From assembly GCA_946406355.1 (NCBI GenBank), contig CAMJKI010000005.1:1-64000 (forward strand): DNA of 64,000 nucleotides, in the 5' to 3' direction. Numbering within the stretch: position 1 is the stretch's first letter; every line of letters starts with the position of its first letter. A model generated the notes under the pieces. The model was given only the letters and a program-made list of their open reading frames with translations, was not told the DNA's origin and searched no databases. Both the position numbers and the translations under genes were made by a program. Origin of the DNA: an uncultured Bacteroidales bacterium (GTDB taxonomy: Bacteria > Bacteroidota > Bacteroidia > Bacteroidales > UBA932). Shown in pieces: positions 47,472 to 57,900 of this stretch.

Positions 47472-48737
47472 TTAATGGTTTAGATTTGATATCGCTTCTT
47501 GAATAGCGTCTACCGTGTAGTCCGTAATGTAAACGCCGTTAAGTCCCTGGGCTTCCTGGGCGGGGTCGCCGGTATAAGGGTCGCCGGTTTCCCACTGCTG
47601 GTGGAGGGGTATGGCAAAGCCGCTCCAGCCCCAGAAGTTCACCCCCTGAAAGGCGTCGCCCACCTGGGAGAAGACATAGGCATAGTAGGTATCGCGGGCC
47701 GAAGTGCCGGCCTCCATTTCCGGAGAAAAGCCGTCGCGGGGGAAGCCGAATTCCTCGCACACGAGGGGAAGGCCCAGTTCCCGGGCCAGATCGGCATGGG
47801 CCGAAATGTACGCTTCCGTGTTTTGGATGGCGGCCGGAAGGTCTTCCTGCAGGCTGTCCTCCCCTGCCCAGCTCCAGTTATAGGGCCAGATGTGGATGGT
47901 CATGTAGTCCACCCCGGGAATGCTGTTCACCTGCCGCACCAGTTCCCAGTCGTTCTCACAGCCCATGAGACCCTCGTTGCCGGTAGATACCAGGTGATTG
48001 GGGTCCAGTTCCTTGATGAGGCGGGCCGATTCCGTGAGCCAGCCGATGAAGCCGGCACGGATTTCCGGATCGTCGGAGAAGCAGCGCGGCTCGTTGCCAA
48101 TTTGCCAGGAGAAGATGGCCGGATCCTCTTTGTAAGGCTTTCCGGTAATGCTGTTGGTTCGACCCACAATGGCGCGGATGTGATTAAAGAACAGTTCCTG
48201 CGACTCCTTGGAGGTCTGGAACTTGCGCATCTGCTGCATGAAGGGCCAGTAGCCGTCGATTAGTGGAATGAGCGTCTTTTCACCGGTAGCCCACTCCAGA
48301 TACTGGCCGTAGCCGCCGCTCCATTCCCAGGAGTTGTTCAGATACAGCACTGCCTGCATATCCCGCTTGCCCAGTTCCACCAGAAAACGGTCCAGCCCCA
48401 CCAGAAGTGTATCGTTATACACTCCCGGCGCAATTTGCAAGGTGGGCTCCACACGGGAGAAAACGCCATCCGGACCGTCTCCGCCCACCAGCACGCGGAG
48501 ATTCTCCATCCCCAGCGCCTTAAGCGTATCCAGTTCCAGACAAAGGCGGGTAAAGTCACCGCCCCGCCCCTCCGAAGCCAGGATGGGGCCGTACCAGAAA
48601 TTGGTGCCAATGTAGGTGTAAGGTTTCCCGTTACGGATAAACTGTCCGTCCTTTACCCGGACGAACTGCGTTTGGGCCGTACATCCAGCCGCCACTATTA
48701 GGATAAAAAAAAGGGCAAGTTTTAGTGTTTGCTTCAT
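47472..48737 (-). CDS. GH5 beta-mannanase
   Basis: FVRVKDGQFIRNGKPYTYIGTNFWYGPILAS; LNNSWEWSGGYGQYLEWA; FSWQIGNEPRCF; LVCEEFGFPRDG. Confidence 0.93.
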   Translation of the reverse strand: MKQTLKLALFFILIVAAGCTAQTQFVRVKDGQFIRNGKPYTYIGTNFWYGPILASEGRGGDFTRLCLELDTLKALGMENLRVLVGGDGPDGVFSRVEPTLQIAPGVYNDTLLVGLDRFLVELGKRDMQAVLYLNNSWEWSGGYGQYLEWATGEKTLIPLIDGYWPFMQQMRKFQTSKESQELFFNHIRAIVGRTNSITGKPYKEDPAIFSWQIGNEPRCFSDDPEIRAGFIGWLTESARLIKELDPNHLVSTGNEGLMGCENDWELVRQVNSIPGVDYMTIHIWPYNWSWAGEDSLQEDLPAAIQNTEAYISAHADLARELGLPLVCEEFGFPRDGFSPEMEAGTSARDTYYAYVFSQVGDAFQGVNFWGWSGFAIPLHQQWETGDPYTGDPAQEAQGLNGVYITDYTVDAIQEAISNLNH

Positions 48738-48837
48738 TATGTTGGCCGACATAGATAAATAACGTCGCAAAATTACAGCATAGGCCCGGGACAAACAAAT
48801 GAAAAACTACCTAAATATGATACTTTTTTAACATGTC

Positions 48838-49716
48838 CTAAACGAAGACGCGGTTTTTGGCAAAAAGGGCCCGGAAATCCCGGGGCGTATGGCCGCGGTG
48901 CTTCTTGAAGGAGCGGTTGAAATTGGAGAGGTTGTTGAACCCGCAGGCATAGCAGATTTCCGACACGGAAGTGGTGGTGTCCACCAGCATCCGCGCGGCC
49001 TTTCCCAGACGGACGTCGATGATGAAATCCATCACGCTCCGGTTGGTATGCTGCTTGAAAAAACGGCTGAAGGCCGATGGGGTCATTCCCACTAGACTAG
49101 CCAGGGTTTCCAGACGGAGTTCATCCGTGTAATTATTTACTATATAATCCTTTACCTTGTTAACGCGCCGGCTCTCCCTATCCTGGTCCGACTGGGCGAA
49201 AGCACTGGAAGCCAGGGTTCTGGCTTCCTTGTCCTGGGACAACTCATACAGGATCTTGAGCATGTTGAGGAACTGGTCGAAACGTTCTTCCAGCGAGGGC
49301 AGCGTATCCAGCAGGTTATAGACTTTGGCAATGGTGGTCATGGAAAAAGTGACCCCCAGGCGGGCATCGGCGAACATCTTCCGGATATCGGAGAACTGGT
49401 TGCGGCCCAGCAGCCTTTCGTCCAGCAGCGTGTCCGAGAACTGTATGGTGATTTCACGCATATCCTTGTTGGTATTGGAACCCTGCTCCCAGGCATGCTC
49501 CAGGCCGTCCCCTGTTATGAGGGTGAGTTCGAAATCCCCTATTTCCTCAATGCTGTCCCCCACTACGCGGCACACCCCTTTCCCATGTTCTATGAAATTA
49601 AGTTCAAATTCTTTATGCGAGTGGATGGGATACACAAACTCACTCTTGTAGCGCTCCACAATGTAAAAACAGTCGCGGTCCGAAATGGGGGTTATTTCCC
49701 TAAGTACCTTGCTCAT
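48838..49716 (-). CDS. AraC family transcriptional regulator (cupin + HTH)
   Basis: YPIHSHKEFELNFIEHGKGVCRVVGDSI; LASLVGMTPSAFSRFFKQHTNRSVMDFIIDVRLGKAARML; SEICYACGFNNLSNFNRSFKKHRGHTPRDFR. Confidence 0.93.
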   Translation of the reverse strand: MSKVLREITPISDRDCFYIVERYKSEFVYPIHSHKEFELNFIEHGKGVCRVVGDSIEEIGDFELTLITGDGLEHAWEQGSNTNKDMREITIQFSDTLLDERLLGRNQFSDIRKMFADARLGVTFSMTTIAKVYNLLDTLPSLEERFDQFLNMLKILYELSQDKEARTLASSAFAQSDQDRESRRVNKVKDYIVNNYTDELRLETLASLVGMTPSAFSRFFKQHTNRSVMDFIIDVRLGKAARMLVDTTTSVSEICYACGFNNLSNFNRSFKKHRGHTPRDFRALFAKNRVFV

Positions 49717-49866
49717 GGCTTCCGAATAAAACTGATACAAAAATACAGAAATTAATCAAATCTCATACTATTGATGCAAATTTTAATACTTTTTTTGCTC
49801 AATCCAAGGCTGTGAACACCACCTCTCCATCAGTGATTATTGCAAGAGTGAGAAAAATGCCGTAAA

Positions 49867-50970
49867 TTGGCTTCCCAAATGAAAACCCAAGTAACCACAT
49901 CCGTATTTGCATCTGGAAAAGGTGCCACGGCAGAATACCATGTCATGGTTTCCGTGACAGACCCTTCATTAAGCTATGAAGACCAGCTGGACGCCGTCCT
50001 GGAAGCTTGCAAGGATGCCTCCCAAGGCCGCACGGTCCATTTCCGCCGCTTCTTCCTGAGTGACGCGGCCAACCAGTTTTCCCGGCTGCGGGAAGCCTTG
50101 GCGGAGCTGCCCACAGTGCCCACTTCCATAGTCCAGCAGGCTCCGCTGGATGGAACGCGGATAGCCCTCTGGATGTACTGCACGGATCCTTTTGAATCCC
50201 CGGACGGCGTTCCCACGCATAACGGATATGCCCATTATTGGACCGGTTCCCTAGTATGTCCCGGCAAGGATTCCCGGGAACAAATGTCCGGCCTTTTCCA
50301 AAAACTGGAACAGGCGCTGCAAGGCCTCTCCATAGCTTCAGACACGGTTCGTACCTGGATTTTCGTACGGGACGTGGATGTGAATTACGCCGGTGTGGTG
50401 GAAGGCCGGAAGGATTATTTCAACCGGATCGGCCTCACGGCAGATACGCATTACATTGCCAGTACCGGCATTGAAGGACGCGCTCCGGACTGCCGGAACC
50501 TGGTAGAGATGGACGCCTACAGCGTCAAGGGCCTGCAAAAGGGACAGACAGATTATCTATACGCCCCGGAAAACCTTAGCCCCACGGCCCTTTACGGCGT
50601 CACCTTCGAGCGGGGGACGGCCATCACCTACGGAGACCGCAAACACGTTTTCATCAGCGGAACGGCCAGCATAGACAAAAAGGGAAAGGTCCTGCATCCG
50701 GGCGATGCAGCCGCCCAGGCCGGCCGGATGCTGGATAACATAGAGGCGCTGCTCAAAGAGGCGGGCGCCGGACTCGGGGATATCGGCATGGCCATCGTAT
50801 ATTTGAGGGATCCGGCCGATGAGCACGTGGCCAGGCGCGTGGTTCAAACGCGCTGCCCCTCCCTTAACGCCCTGTACGTGCTGGGTCCCGTCTGCCGCCC
50901 TTCCTGGCTGGTGGAGATGGAATGCATAGCCCTTACCCCAAAAGGAAACCCGTCCTTCCCCAAATTCTAA
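49867..50970 (+). CDS. Rid/YjgF-superfamily protein (chorismatase-like architecture)
   Basis: TVRTWIFVRDVDVNYAGVVEGRKDYFNRIGL; HVFISGTASIDKKGKVLHPGDAAAQAGRMLDNIEALLKEAGAGLGDIGMAIVYLRDP. Confidence 0.75.
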   Translation: MASQMKTQVTTSVFASGKGATAEYHVMVSVTDPSLSYEDQLDAVLEACKDASQGRTVHFRRFFLSDAANQFSRLREALAELPTVPTSIVQQAPLDGTRIALWMYCTDPFESPDGVPTHNGYAHYWTGSLVCPGKDSREQMSGLFQKLEQALQGLSIASDTVRTWIFVRDVDVNYAGVVEGRKDYFNRIGLTADTHYIASTGIEGRAPDCRNLVEMDAYSVKGLQKGQTDYLYAPENLSPTALYGVTFERGTAITYGDRKHVFISGTASIDKKGKVLHPGDAAAQAGRMLDNIEALLKEAGAGLGDIGMAIVYLRDPADEHVARRVVQTRCPSLNALYVLGPVCRPSWLVEMECIALTPKGNPSFPKF

Positions 50971-50974
50971 TACC

Positions 50975-53170
50975 ATGAAACGCTTTTGCCTCCTTGCAGC
51001 CCTGCTGCTGACAGCCCTGGCCCCATCGCTAGCCCGGGAAGTGAAAAAGACCGTGATAGCCGTAGAGACGGAAAATAGCGCCCTGGTGCTCCTGGTGCAG
51101 GAAAACGGCCAGGTATTCAACCTGCATTACGGTACCCGCGTGGGAGATGCGCAGCAGTTCCTGCCGATGGCCGTGGACTCGGACGACTATAACACGGCTT
51201 CCGGCCTGGCCTATCCCGCCACAGGCGGACGCTTCATCGGCGAGCCGGCCCTCCACGTTAAATATGCCGACGGAACCCACAATACGGAACTGTATTACTC
51301 GGGCCATTCCATTGAACCCCGTCTGGGCTGCATCACTACCTCCATCCGTCTGGACGACCCTGTGACCGGATTGCAGGTGAATCTGGTATACGACGCCTAC
51401 CAGAAGGAAAACGTGATAGTTACCCACAGCGAAATAGTAAATGGCGGAGGACGCCCCGTACAGCTGCTCAACTACGCCTCCGGCGCTTTATACCTGGATG
51501 CCGACGAATACCTGCTCACCCACTTCCACGGAGCCTGGGCGGCCGATATGCAGCTGGAGCACGAATGGCTGGGGCACGATATGAAAGTGATTGAAAGCCG
51601 CCGCGGCACGCAGGCCACCCAGGGAAACAACCCGTCTTTCCTCCTGAGCTTGGGCACCCGGGAATTCCGGGAAAACGAGGGCGAAGTCATCGCCGGGGCC
51701 CTGGCCTGGAGCGGCAATTTCCGCCTGTGTTTCGAGCAGGACGCCGGCCACAGGCTTAGCGTCCTGGCTGGTATCAGTCCCTTTGCATCGGCCTACCCCC
51801 TGGCCGCGGGAGACACTTTTGTAACGCCGGATTTCATTTATACCTGGTCGGACCAGGGAGCCGGCGGCGCTTCCCGGAACCTGCACCGCTGGGCGCGGAA
51901 ATACAGCGTGTACGGCGGCGGGGAGATAAATCCCACCCTCCTGAACAGCTGGGAAGGCGCCTACTTCAACTTTACCACGGAAACGCTGCTGCGCATGATG
52001 GACGACGCAGCCGGCATGGGCTTGGAGATGTTTGTGCTGGACGACGGCTGGTTCGGCAACGACTACCCGCGCAACGGGGACAACGCCGGCCTGGGAGACT
52101 GGGAGCCCAATGCGCAAAAGCTTCCGGAAGGGATTGATTATCTGGCCCGATACGCACACCGAAAAGGCCTGAAGTTTGGTATCTGGATAGAGCCGGAAAT
52201 GGCCAATCCGCAGTCCAACCTGGCGCAGGCGCACCCGGATTGGGTGGTGCAGAGCCCCGGTCGGGATATTTACCAGGGCCGGAACCAGTGGGTGCTGGAC
52301 CTCTCCAACCCGGAGGTGGAAGACTTCGTTTTCGGCATTTTCGACCGCACCATGCAGCTGGCGCCCCATATCGACTACATCAAATGGGACTGCAACCGCG
52401 TAATCCAGAGCTTCGGCAGCCCGTACCTGGGCGCGGAGCAGGACCGCTTTTACGTGGAATACACCCAGGGGCTTTACAATGTAATGCGCCGCATCCGGGA
52501 TAAATATCCGAAAGTAATTGTACAGTGCTGCTCCTCCGGCGGCGGCCGGGTGGACTACGGCGCCCTCCGCTACTGCAACGAGGTTTGGACCAGCGACAAC
52601 ACGGACGCCCTTTCCCGCGTGTTCATCCAGTACGCCACCAACCTCATTTATCCCGCGTGCGTAATGGGTTCACACGTTTCCACCGTTCCCAACCACCAGA
52701 CGGGCAACGTGACGCCCCTCAAGTTCCGCTTCGACCTGGCCTGTTCCGGCCGGTTGGGCATGGAACTGCAGCCCAAGACCCTTTCGGCCGAAGAACGCAC
52801 CCTGGCCGACCGCTGCATAAGCTCCTACAAGCAGTATCGCGACCTGGTGTTCTCCGGTAACGTGTACCGCCTGGCCTCGCCCTATGACGGCAGTTATTAC
52901 GGGTTGATGTATGTATCGGAGGACAAGAGCCGCGCCGTGGTGTTTACCTACTGCATCCACTACGAACCCCGCAACGTGGGCGGCAAATCCTTCAAACTCC
53001 GAGGTCTGGACCCTTCCCGCACCTACCGCGTTACAGAGCAGAATGTGAACCGCAGCTGCTGGTGGGGAAACGGCCAGTCCTTCTCCGGACAGTTCCTCTC
53101 CAGCGGAGCCTTCAACCCTGTCCTGCCCCAGCTTTATAGCTCCGCCGTCTTCCTACTGGAGGCCGAATAA
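50975..53170 (+). CDS. GH36 alpha-galactosidase
   Basis: MFVLDDGWFGNDYPRNGDNAGLGDWEPNAQKLPEGIDYLARYAHRKGLKFGIWIEPEMANPQSNL; DYIKWDCNR; VQCCSSGGGRVDYG. Confidence 0.95.
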   Translation: MKRFCLLAALLLTALAPSLAREVKKTVIAVETENSALVLLVQENGQVFNLHYGTRVGDAQQFLPMAVDSDDYNTASGLAYPATGGRFIGEPALHVKYADGTHNTELYYSGHSIEPRLGCITTSIRLDDPVTGLQVNLVYDAYQKENVIVTHSEIVNGGGRPVQLLNYASGALYLDADEYLLTHFHGAWAADMQLEHEWLGHDMKVIESRRGTQATQGNNPSFLLSLGTREFRENEGEVIAGALAWSGNFRLCFEQDAGHRLSVLAGISPFASAYPLAAGDTFVTPDFIYTWSDQGAGGASRNLHRWARKYSVYGGGEINPTLLNSWEGAYFNFTTETLLRMMDDAAGMGLEMFVLDDGWFGNDYPRNGDNAGLGDWEPNAQKLPEGIDYLARYAHRKGLKFGIWIEPEMANPQSNLAQAHPDWVVQSPGRDIYQGRNQWVLDLSNPEVEDFVFGIFDRTMQLAPHIDYIKWDCNRVIQSFGSPYLGAEQDRFYVEYTQGLYNVMRRIRDKYPKVIVQCCSSGGGRVDYGALRYCNEVWTSDNTDALSRVFIQYATNLIYPACVMGSHVSTVPNHQTGNVTPLKFRFDLACSGRLGMELQPKTLSAEERTLADRCISSYKQYRDLVFSGNVYRLASPYDGSYYGLMYVSEDKSRAVVFTYCIHYEPRNVGGKSFKLRGLDPSRTYRVTEQNVNRSCWWGNGQSFSGQFLSSGAFNPVLPQLYSSAVFLLEAE

Positions 53171-53182
53171 ACTTCTATACCC

Positions 53183-53236
53183 GCATTTTGGCCCCAAAAT
53201 GCAGGTTCCGGCGTCTGGACGGACGTCGGAACCTGC
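53183..53236. repeat. Two adjoining hairpins between convergent genes
   Basis: GCATTTTGG-CC-CCAAAATGC (53183-53202) and GCAGGTTCCG...CGGAACCTGC (53201-53236), sharing one GC dinucleotide. Confidence 0.8.
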
Positions 53237-53268
53237 AAAAATCTCAAAAAATGACGGCTTGGCCGCAA

Positions 53269-53838
53269 TTACTTCACGCGCTGGCCGTAGGAACGGTCTG
53301 TGGTGTTCACGGTAATGATTTCACCGGTTTCGATGAAGAGCGGGACCATGATCTTGGCGCCGGTCTCCAGGGTAACTTCCTTAAGGGCGCTGGTGGAAGC
53401 GGTGTTGCCCTTTACAGCGGGTTCGCTGTAGGTAACCTCCAGGGTAACATAGGTGGGAAGCTCGCAGGTGAGGCAGCGCTCTTCCGGCTCCGTGAGGAAC
53501 ATCATTTCCACACGCTGGCCTTCCTTCATGAGGTCGGCATTCTCCACTACGTCGTGGGGAAGGGTAATCTGTTCGTAGGTTTCCTCGTGCATGAAGTTGA
53601 AGGCCTCTCCATCGTCATAGAGGTACTGATAGGGACGGCGCTCCACGGAAATGGTGTCCAGCTTAACGCCGGCGGTAAAGGTATTTTCCAGGATGCGGCC
53701 ATTCTCCAGGTTGCGGAGCTTGGTCTTTACAAAGGCAGGGCCCTTGCCGGGTTTTACGTGCTGGAAGTACACCACAACGCAGGGTTTGCCATTGAACATG
53801 ATGTACATTCCGTTCTTCAGATCAGCAGTTGTTGCCAT
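53269..53838 (-). CDS. efp: Elongation factor P
   Basis: MATTADLKNGMYIMFNGKPCVVVYFQHVKPGKGPAFVKTKLRNLENGRILENTFTAGVKLD. Confidence 0.96.
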   Translation of the reverse strand: MATTADLKNGMYIMFNGKPCVVVYFQHVKPGKGPAFVKTKLRNLENGRILENTFTAGVKLDTISVERRPYQYLYDDGEAFNFMHEETYEQITLPHDVVENADLMKEGQRVEMMFLTEPEERCLTCELPTYVTLEVTYSEPAVKGNTASTSALKEVTLETGAKIMVPLFIETGEIITVNTTDRSYGQRVK

Positions 53839-53916
53839 AAAATGTATGTTTAGTTAATCGTTAATTCGTTTGAACCCACAAAATTAACGATTTGTCACTT
53901 TTTCTGCAAATTTTCT

Positions 53917-54348
53917 TTAATACACTGCCGTTTGTCGGGAGATGTTCAGCTCCTGGATCTTGTACGTTTCGCCGCCGGGAGCTGTGGCGTAGATGGTTAC
54001 CTGGAACAGTTCCCCACCGGCATTCAGCTGGCCGATAAGGTATTTTTTGTTGGCTTCCGACGCCCGGTGAGTGACCTCGAAGGAACGGGGTGTGTTGGCG
54101 CTGAAGAAGGAACGGAGAATTTCCCGGGCCTGTTTTTTGGAGCAGCTGCGGGTAGATGAGATTACCGTCACGTCCATATTTTCGGCAAACCAGCTGGACA
54201 GGGAATTTACATCACCCTGGGAAAGATAGCGGGTGATGGAAGAAAAGACGGCGAACTCCCCGTCGGCGTTTTGCGCCTTGGCGGCGGTTCCCGCCAGGAG
54301 CCCCGCCAATACCAGCAATATGCTTAGCAACTTTTTCATCCGAGCCAT
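53917..54348 (-). CDS. DUF4783-like secreted protein
   Basis: Signal peptide MKKLLSILLVLAGLLAGTAAKAQ; SSITRYLSQGDVNSLSSWFAENMDVTV; NTF2-like appearance. Confidence 0.75.
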   Translation of the reverse strand: MARMKKLLSILLVLAGLLAGTAAKAQNADGEFAVFSSITRYLSQGDVNSLSSWFAENMDVTVISSTRSCSKKQAREILRSFFSANTPRSFEVTHRASEANKKYLIGQLNAGGELFQVTIYATAPGGETYKIQELNISRQTAVY

Positions 54349-54444
54349 TTATCCTGCAAAATTCGCGCCGAACGCAAGTATTCCGGGTCGTTTTCAATTT
54401 AAGTGCAAAATGCTTACATTTGTGGATATTAATTGCCGCATAAG

Positions 54445-54918
54445 ATGAATCTTTCGCTCCTTACCGTAGGCAAAACCGACATAGGATGGGTCAGGGAAGG
54501 TCTGGACGTGTATGTGTCCCGGCTGCGGCATTATGTTCCCTTCGCGGTAACGGAAATCCCGGAGCTCAAAAAAGTATCGGCCCTCACAGAGGCCCAGATC
54601 AAGGAAAAGGAGGGTGAACTCATCTTAAAGCAGGTGGGGCCGGCCGATATCCTGGTTCTGCTGGACGAACACGGCGCCCAGTACCGCTCCGTGGAGTTTG
54701 CCCGCTGGTTGGAAAAACAGCTTAGCCAGGGCGGCAGAAACCTGATTTTTGTGATTGGAGGCGCCTATGGCTTCTCCCCCGCCGTGTACGAAAGGGCCAA
54801 CGGAAAGATAGCCCTTTCCCAAATGACTTTCTCGCATCAGATGGTGCGCACTATTTTTGCAGAGCAGCTCTACCGGGCCTTTACCATCCTGAAAGGAGAG
54901 CCCTATCACCATGAATAA
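54445..54918 (+). CDS. rlmH: 23S rRNA (pseudouridine1915-N3)-methyltransferase RlmH
   Basis: MNLSLLTVGKTDIGWVREGLDVYVSRLRHYVPF; FVIGGAYGFSPAVYERANGKIALSQMTFSHQMVRTIFAEQLYRAF. Confidence 0.95.
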   Translation: MNLSLLTVGKTDIGWVREGLDVYVSRLRHYVPFAVTEIPELKKVSALTEAQIKEKEGELILKQVGPADILVLLDEHGAQYRSVEFARWLEKQLSQGGRNLIFVIGGAYGFSPAVYERANGKIALSQMTFSHQMVRTIFAEQLYRAFTILKGEPYHHE

Positions 54919-57900
54919 ACACAGGAGAATATGGGAAACACTGTCCGTGGTACTTGTACTGGCGGCAGTGGTGCTGTTTGCCGCGTCGCTGTTCATGGGC
55001 ATCGGCCGGGCCAACGCCACATCGGCATCGGCCGACCTGGGCCGGCGGATTGAGCGGCGCATCCGGGTGCTGGACGGCTATGTGCGGAAGGCCCTGGACG
55101 AGGATCCGGCCGAATGGATGCAGCTGGACGGGCTGCCGGAAGACATGGTGGTGTACCGCTATGTAGAAGATTCGCTGCAAAGCTGGGCCAACCAGTTCCC
55201 CATCCGCAGTGACGATATCCGCGAGCGCACCCTGGTGCAGCGCCTGGGAGACTCCCGGGGAGACTCCACCTCGCCCCTGGAAGAGGTGACCGAAGAGCTC
55301 ACTTACATGAACCTGGGCCCCAAATGGTTCCTTGTCAAGAGCGTTTACGAAGGCAAAAAACATATCATTGCCGGCCTGGAAATCATCAACGAACTGCAGG
55401 CGGGCTCCATGAACGGCGTCAACCGGCACCTGCTTTCCGGCGACCAGTACAGTATCCAGCCCCTCACGGCCAGTGTGGGCGTGCCTGTAATAGTGGACGG
55501 GAAACCGCTGCTTAAACTGACGGAAGAGAACATTGCCGTATTCGCCCCCCGCCATTCGGCCGTGCTGTGGCTGGCCATCGCCCTGCTCATAGCCGGAGCC
55601 CTGCTGTTCCTTTCCCTGCACCCCACCCCCTTCTGGCTGGGCATTACGCTGCTTATCCAGGGAGGCCTGCTGGGCTGGATGTACTTCTACGGGCGCCACA
55701 TCTCGCAGGAAACGCAACTGTTTTCGCCCCTGCTTTATGCCGACGGCCAGTTCCTGTATTCGCTGGGTGCGGTAGTGCTGGTGAACCTGGCCATCATCCT
55801 GCTGGTGCTGGACCTGTATCTGGCGCGCTGGCCGCTCCTGAGGGCCGTCCGCAGGCAAAGCCGATGGGTGCAGGCCCTGCTGGCCGCCCTTTCCCTTGTG
55901 CTGGCCGCCGCCATCGTCCTGTATATCCACTTTACTTTCCGGAGCATCGCCATCAATTCCGACATCTGCCTGGAACTGTATAAGGTGGCCATCCTCACCT
56001 GGTACACCGGCGTAGTCTATCTGTCCTTCCTGTTCCTGGCGCTGGCGGTGCCGCTGCTGCTGCAGATGGCCTCGCCGCTGTTCCGTTCGCTCTTCGGCCT
56101 GCGATATAATTTCTTCTCCGGGAAGGCCAGGCTGGTTTTTGCCCTTGTCACGGGTCTTTACTTTGTGATTGCCTCCTCCACGCTGGGCTTCCAAAAAGAA
56201 CAGCGACGGGTAGATGTATGGGCCAACCGTCTGGCCATGGACCGCGACGTAGCCCTGGAAATCCAGCTCCGCTCGGTGGAAGGCGCCATTGCCGAAGACC
56301 AGATGGTGGGCATGCTGTCGGTATTGAACAACAGCGCCGACCTTATCCGGGGCCGCCTGGTAAGCGCCTACATGAGCCGCATTTCCCAGGACTACGACAT
56401 TTCCGTGGTGCCTGCCTCCAACCGCCGGGTGGCCGACCAGCTGTTTGCCGAAAGGATCCGCGGCGGCGTACGGCTGTCGGACAACTCACACTTCTTCTAC
56501 AGCAGCCTGGGCAACGGGCGGGTCGCCTACACAGGCCTCTTCACCTATTATGTACCCAATTACGGGTCCTCCTCCCTGCTGGTGAAGGTGGAATCCAAGC
56601 ACAACCGGGAAGACCGGGGTTACCTGAGCCTGCTGGGTATCTCCGACCCGGGCCGCGTTTCCCTTCCTCCCGTTTACTCCTGGGCCAAATATGTAGAAGG
56701 GCATCTGGTGCAGTACAAGGGCGCTTATGCCTACCCTACCCTCTTCTCGGGAGCGCTCAAGGACAAGGCCGGCGACCGGCCCGACGGTCATGTGGATATG
56801 GACGGCTGGTGCCACTTCGTACACAGTGTGTCGGAAGACGAAGTAGTGATTCTCTCGCGCCCCAGCACCCGCGTAACCGACTATATCGTAGAAGGCTTCC
56901 TGTTTGCCATCATCGCCTTCTTCATGGTGAGTGCCCTCATCTGGCGCCGCCGCACGGTGGGCAGCAGGCGTTATTACCAGACCCGCATCAGCCTGATGAT
57001 GTATATCTCGCTCACGCTCACGCTGGTGGCCATGGCGGTGTTCAGCGTATGGTTCGTGTACAACCGGAACAACGCCGATATGGAAAGCATCATGACTTCC
57101 CGCATCAATACGCTCCAGGCCATGCTGCAGGAGCAGATGCGGCAGGTGGAATCGGCCGAAGACATCCGCACCCCGGGCGTGATGGAGGCGGTGGAAAACG
57201 TGGGAAACAACCTGCGCTGCGACATCACCCTGTTCGAGGCCAATGGCCTGATGGCCATCAGCACCACCCCGGAAGTGTACGACCGCATGATTCTGGGCCA
57301 TCGGCTGGACGACAATGCCTACTACAGTATTGTCTACGACCACAAACGCTTCTACATGCACCGGGAGCGGGCCAACCGGCGCAGCTATTATGCCCTGTAC
57401 GCCCCCGTCTTCAACAGCGCCGGGCAAATGGTGGCCATAGTTTCGTCACCATTCACCGACATGTCTTCCAACCTGGAGTCGGAGTCCATTGCGCACATAG
57501 CTACCATCCTTACGCTGTTCCTGCTGCTGCTCATGATTTCCCGCCTTATCACCTACGAGGTTGTGAGCCGCATGTTCCGGCCGCTTACGGAAATGAGCCG
57601 GAAGATGACGGTAAGCGATATCGACCACCTGGAGCCCATCGAATACGATCAGGACGATGAACTTACAGGCCTGGTGAAGGCCTACAACCGCATGGTGCAG
57701 GATTTGGGCGAATCTACCCGCCGGCTCACGCAAGTGGAGCGCGACAAGGCCTGGACGGACATGGCCCGCCGCGTGGCGCACGACCTCAAGAACCCGCTCA
57801 CGCCCATCAAGCTGCAGCTCCAGATGCTCATCCGCATGAAGTCTTCCGGCAATCCCGCCTGGCAGGAGCGCTTTGACGAGGTGGCCTCCACCGTGCTGTT

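Noticed and set aside
53183-53236. Seventh member of the 106-bp family
   Set aside because: It shares only a short GGAACC/TGC resemblance to the outer arm; the core hairpin is absent
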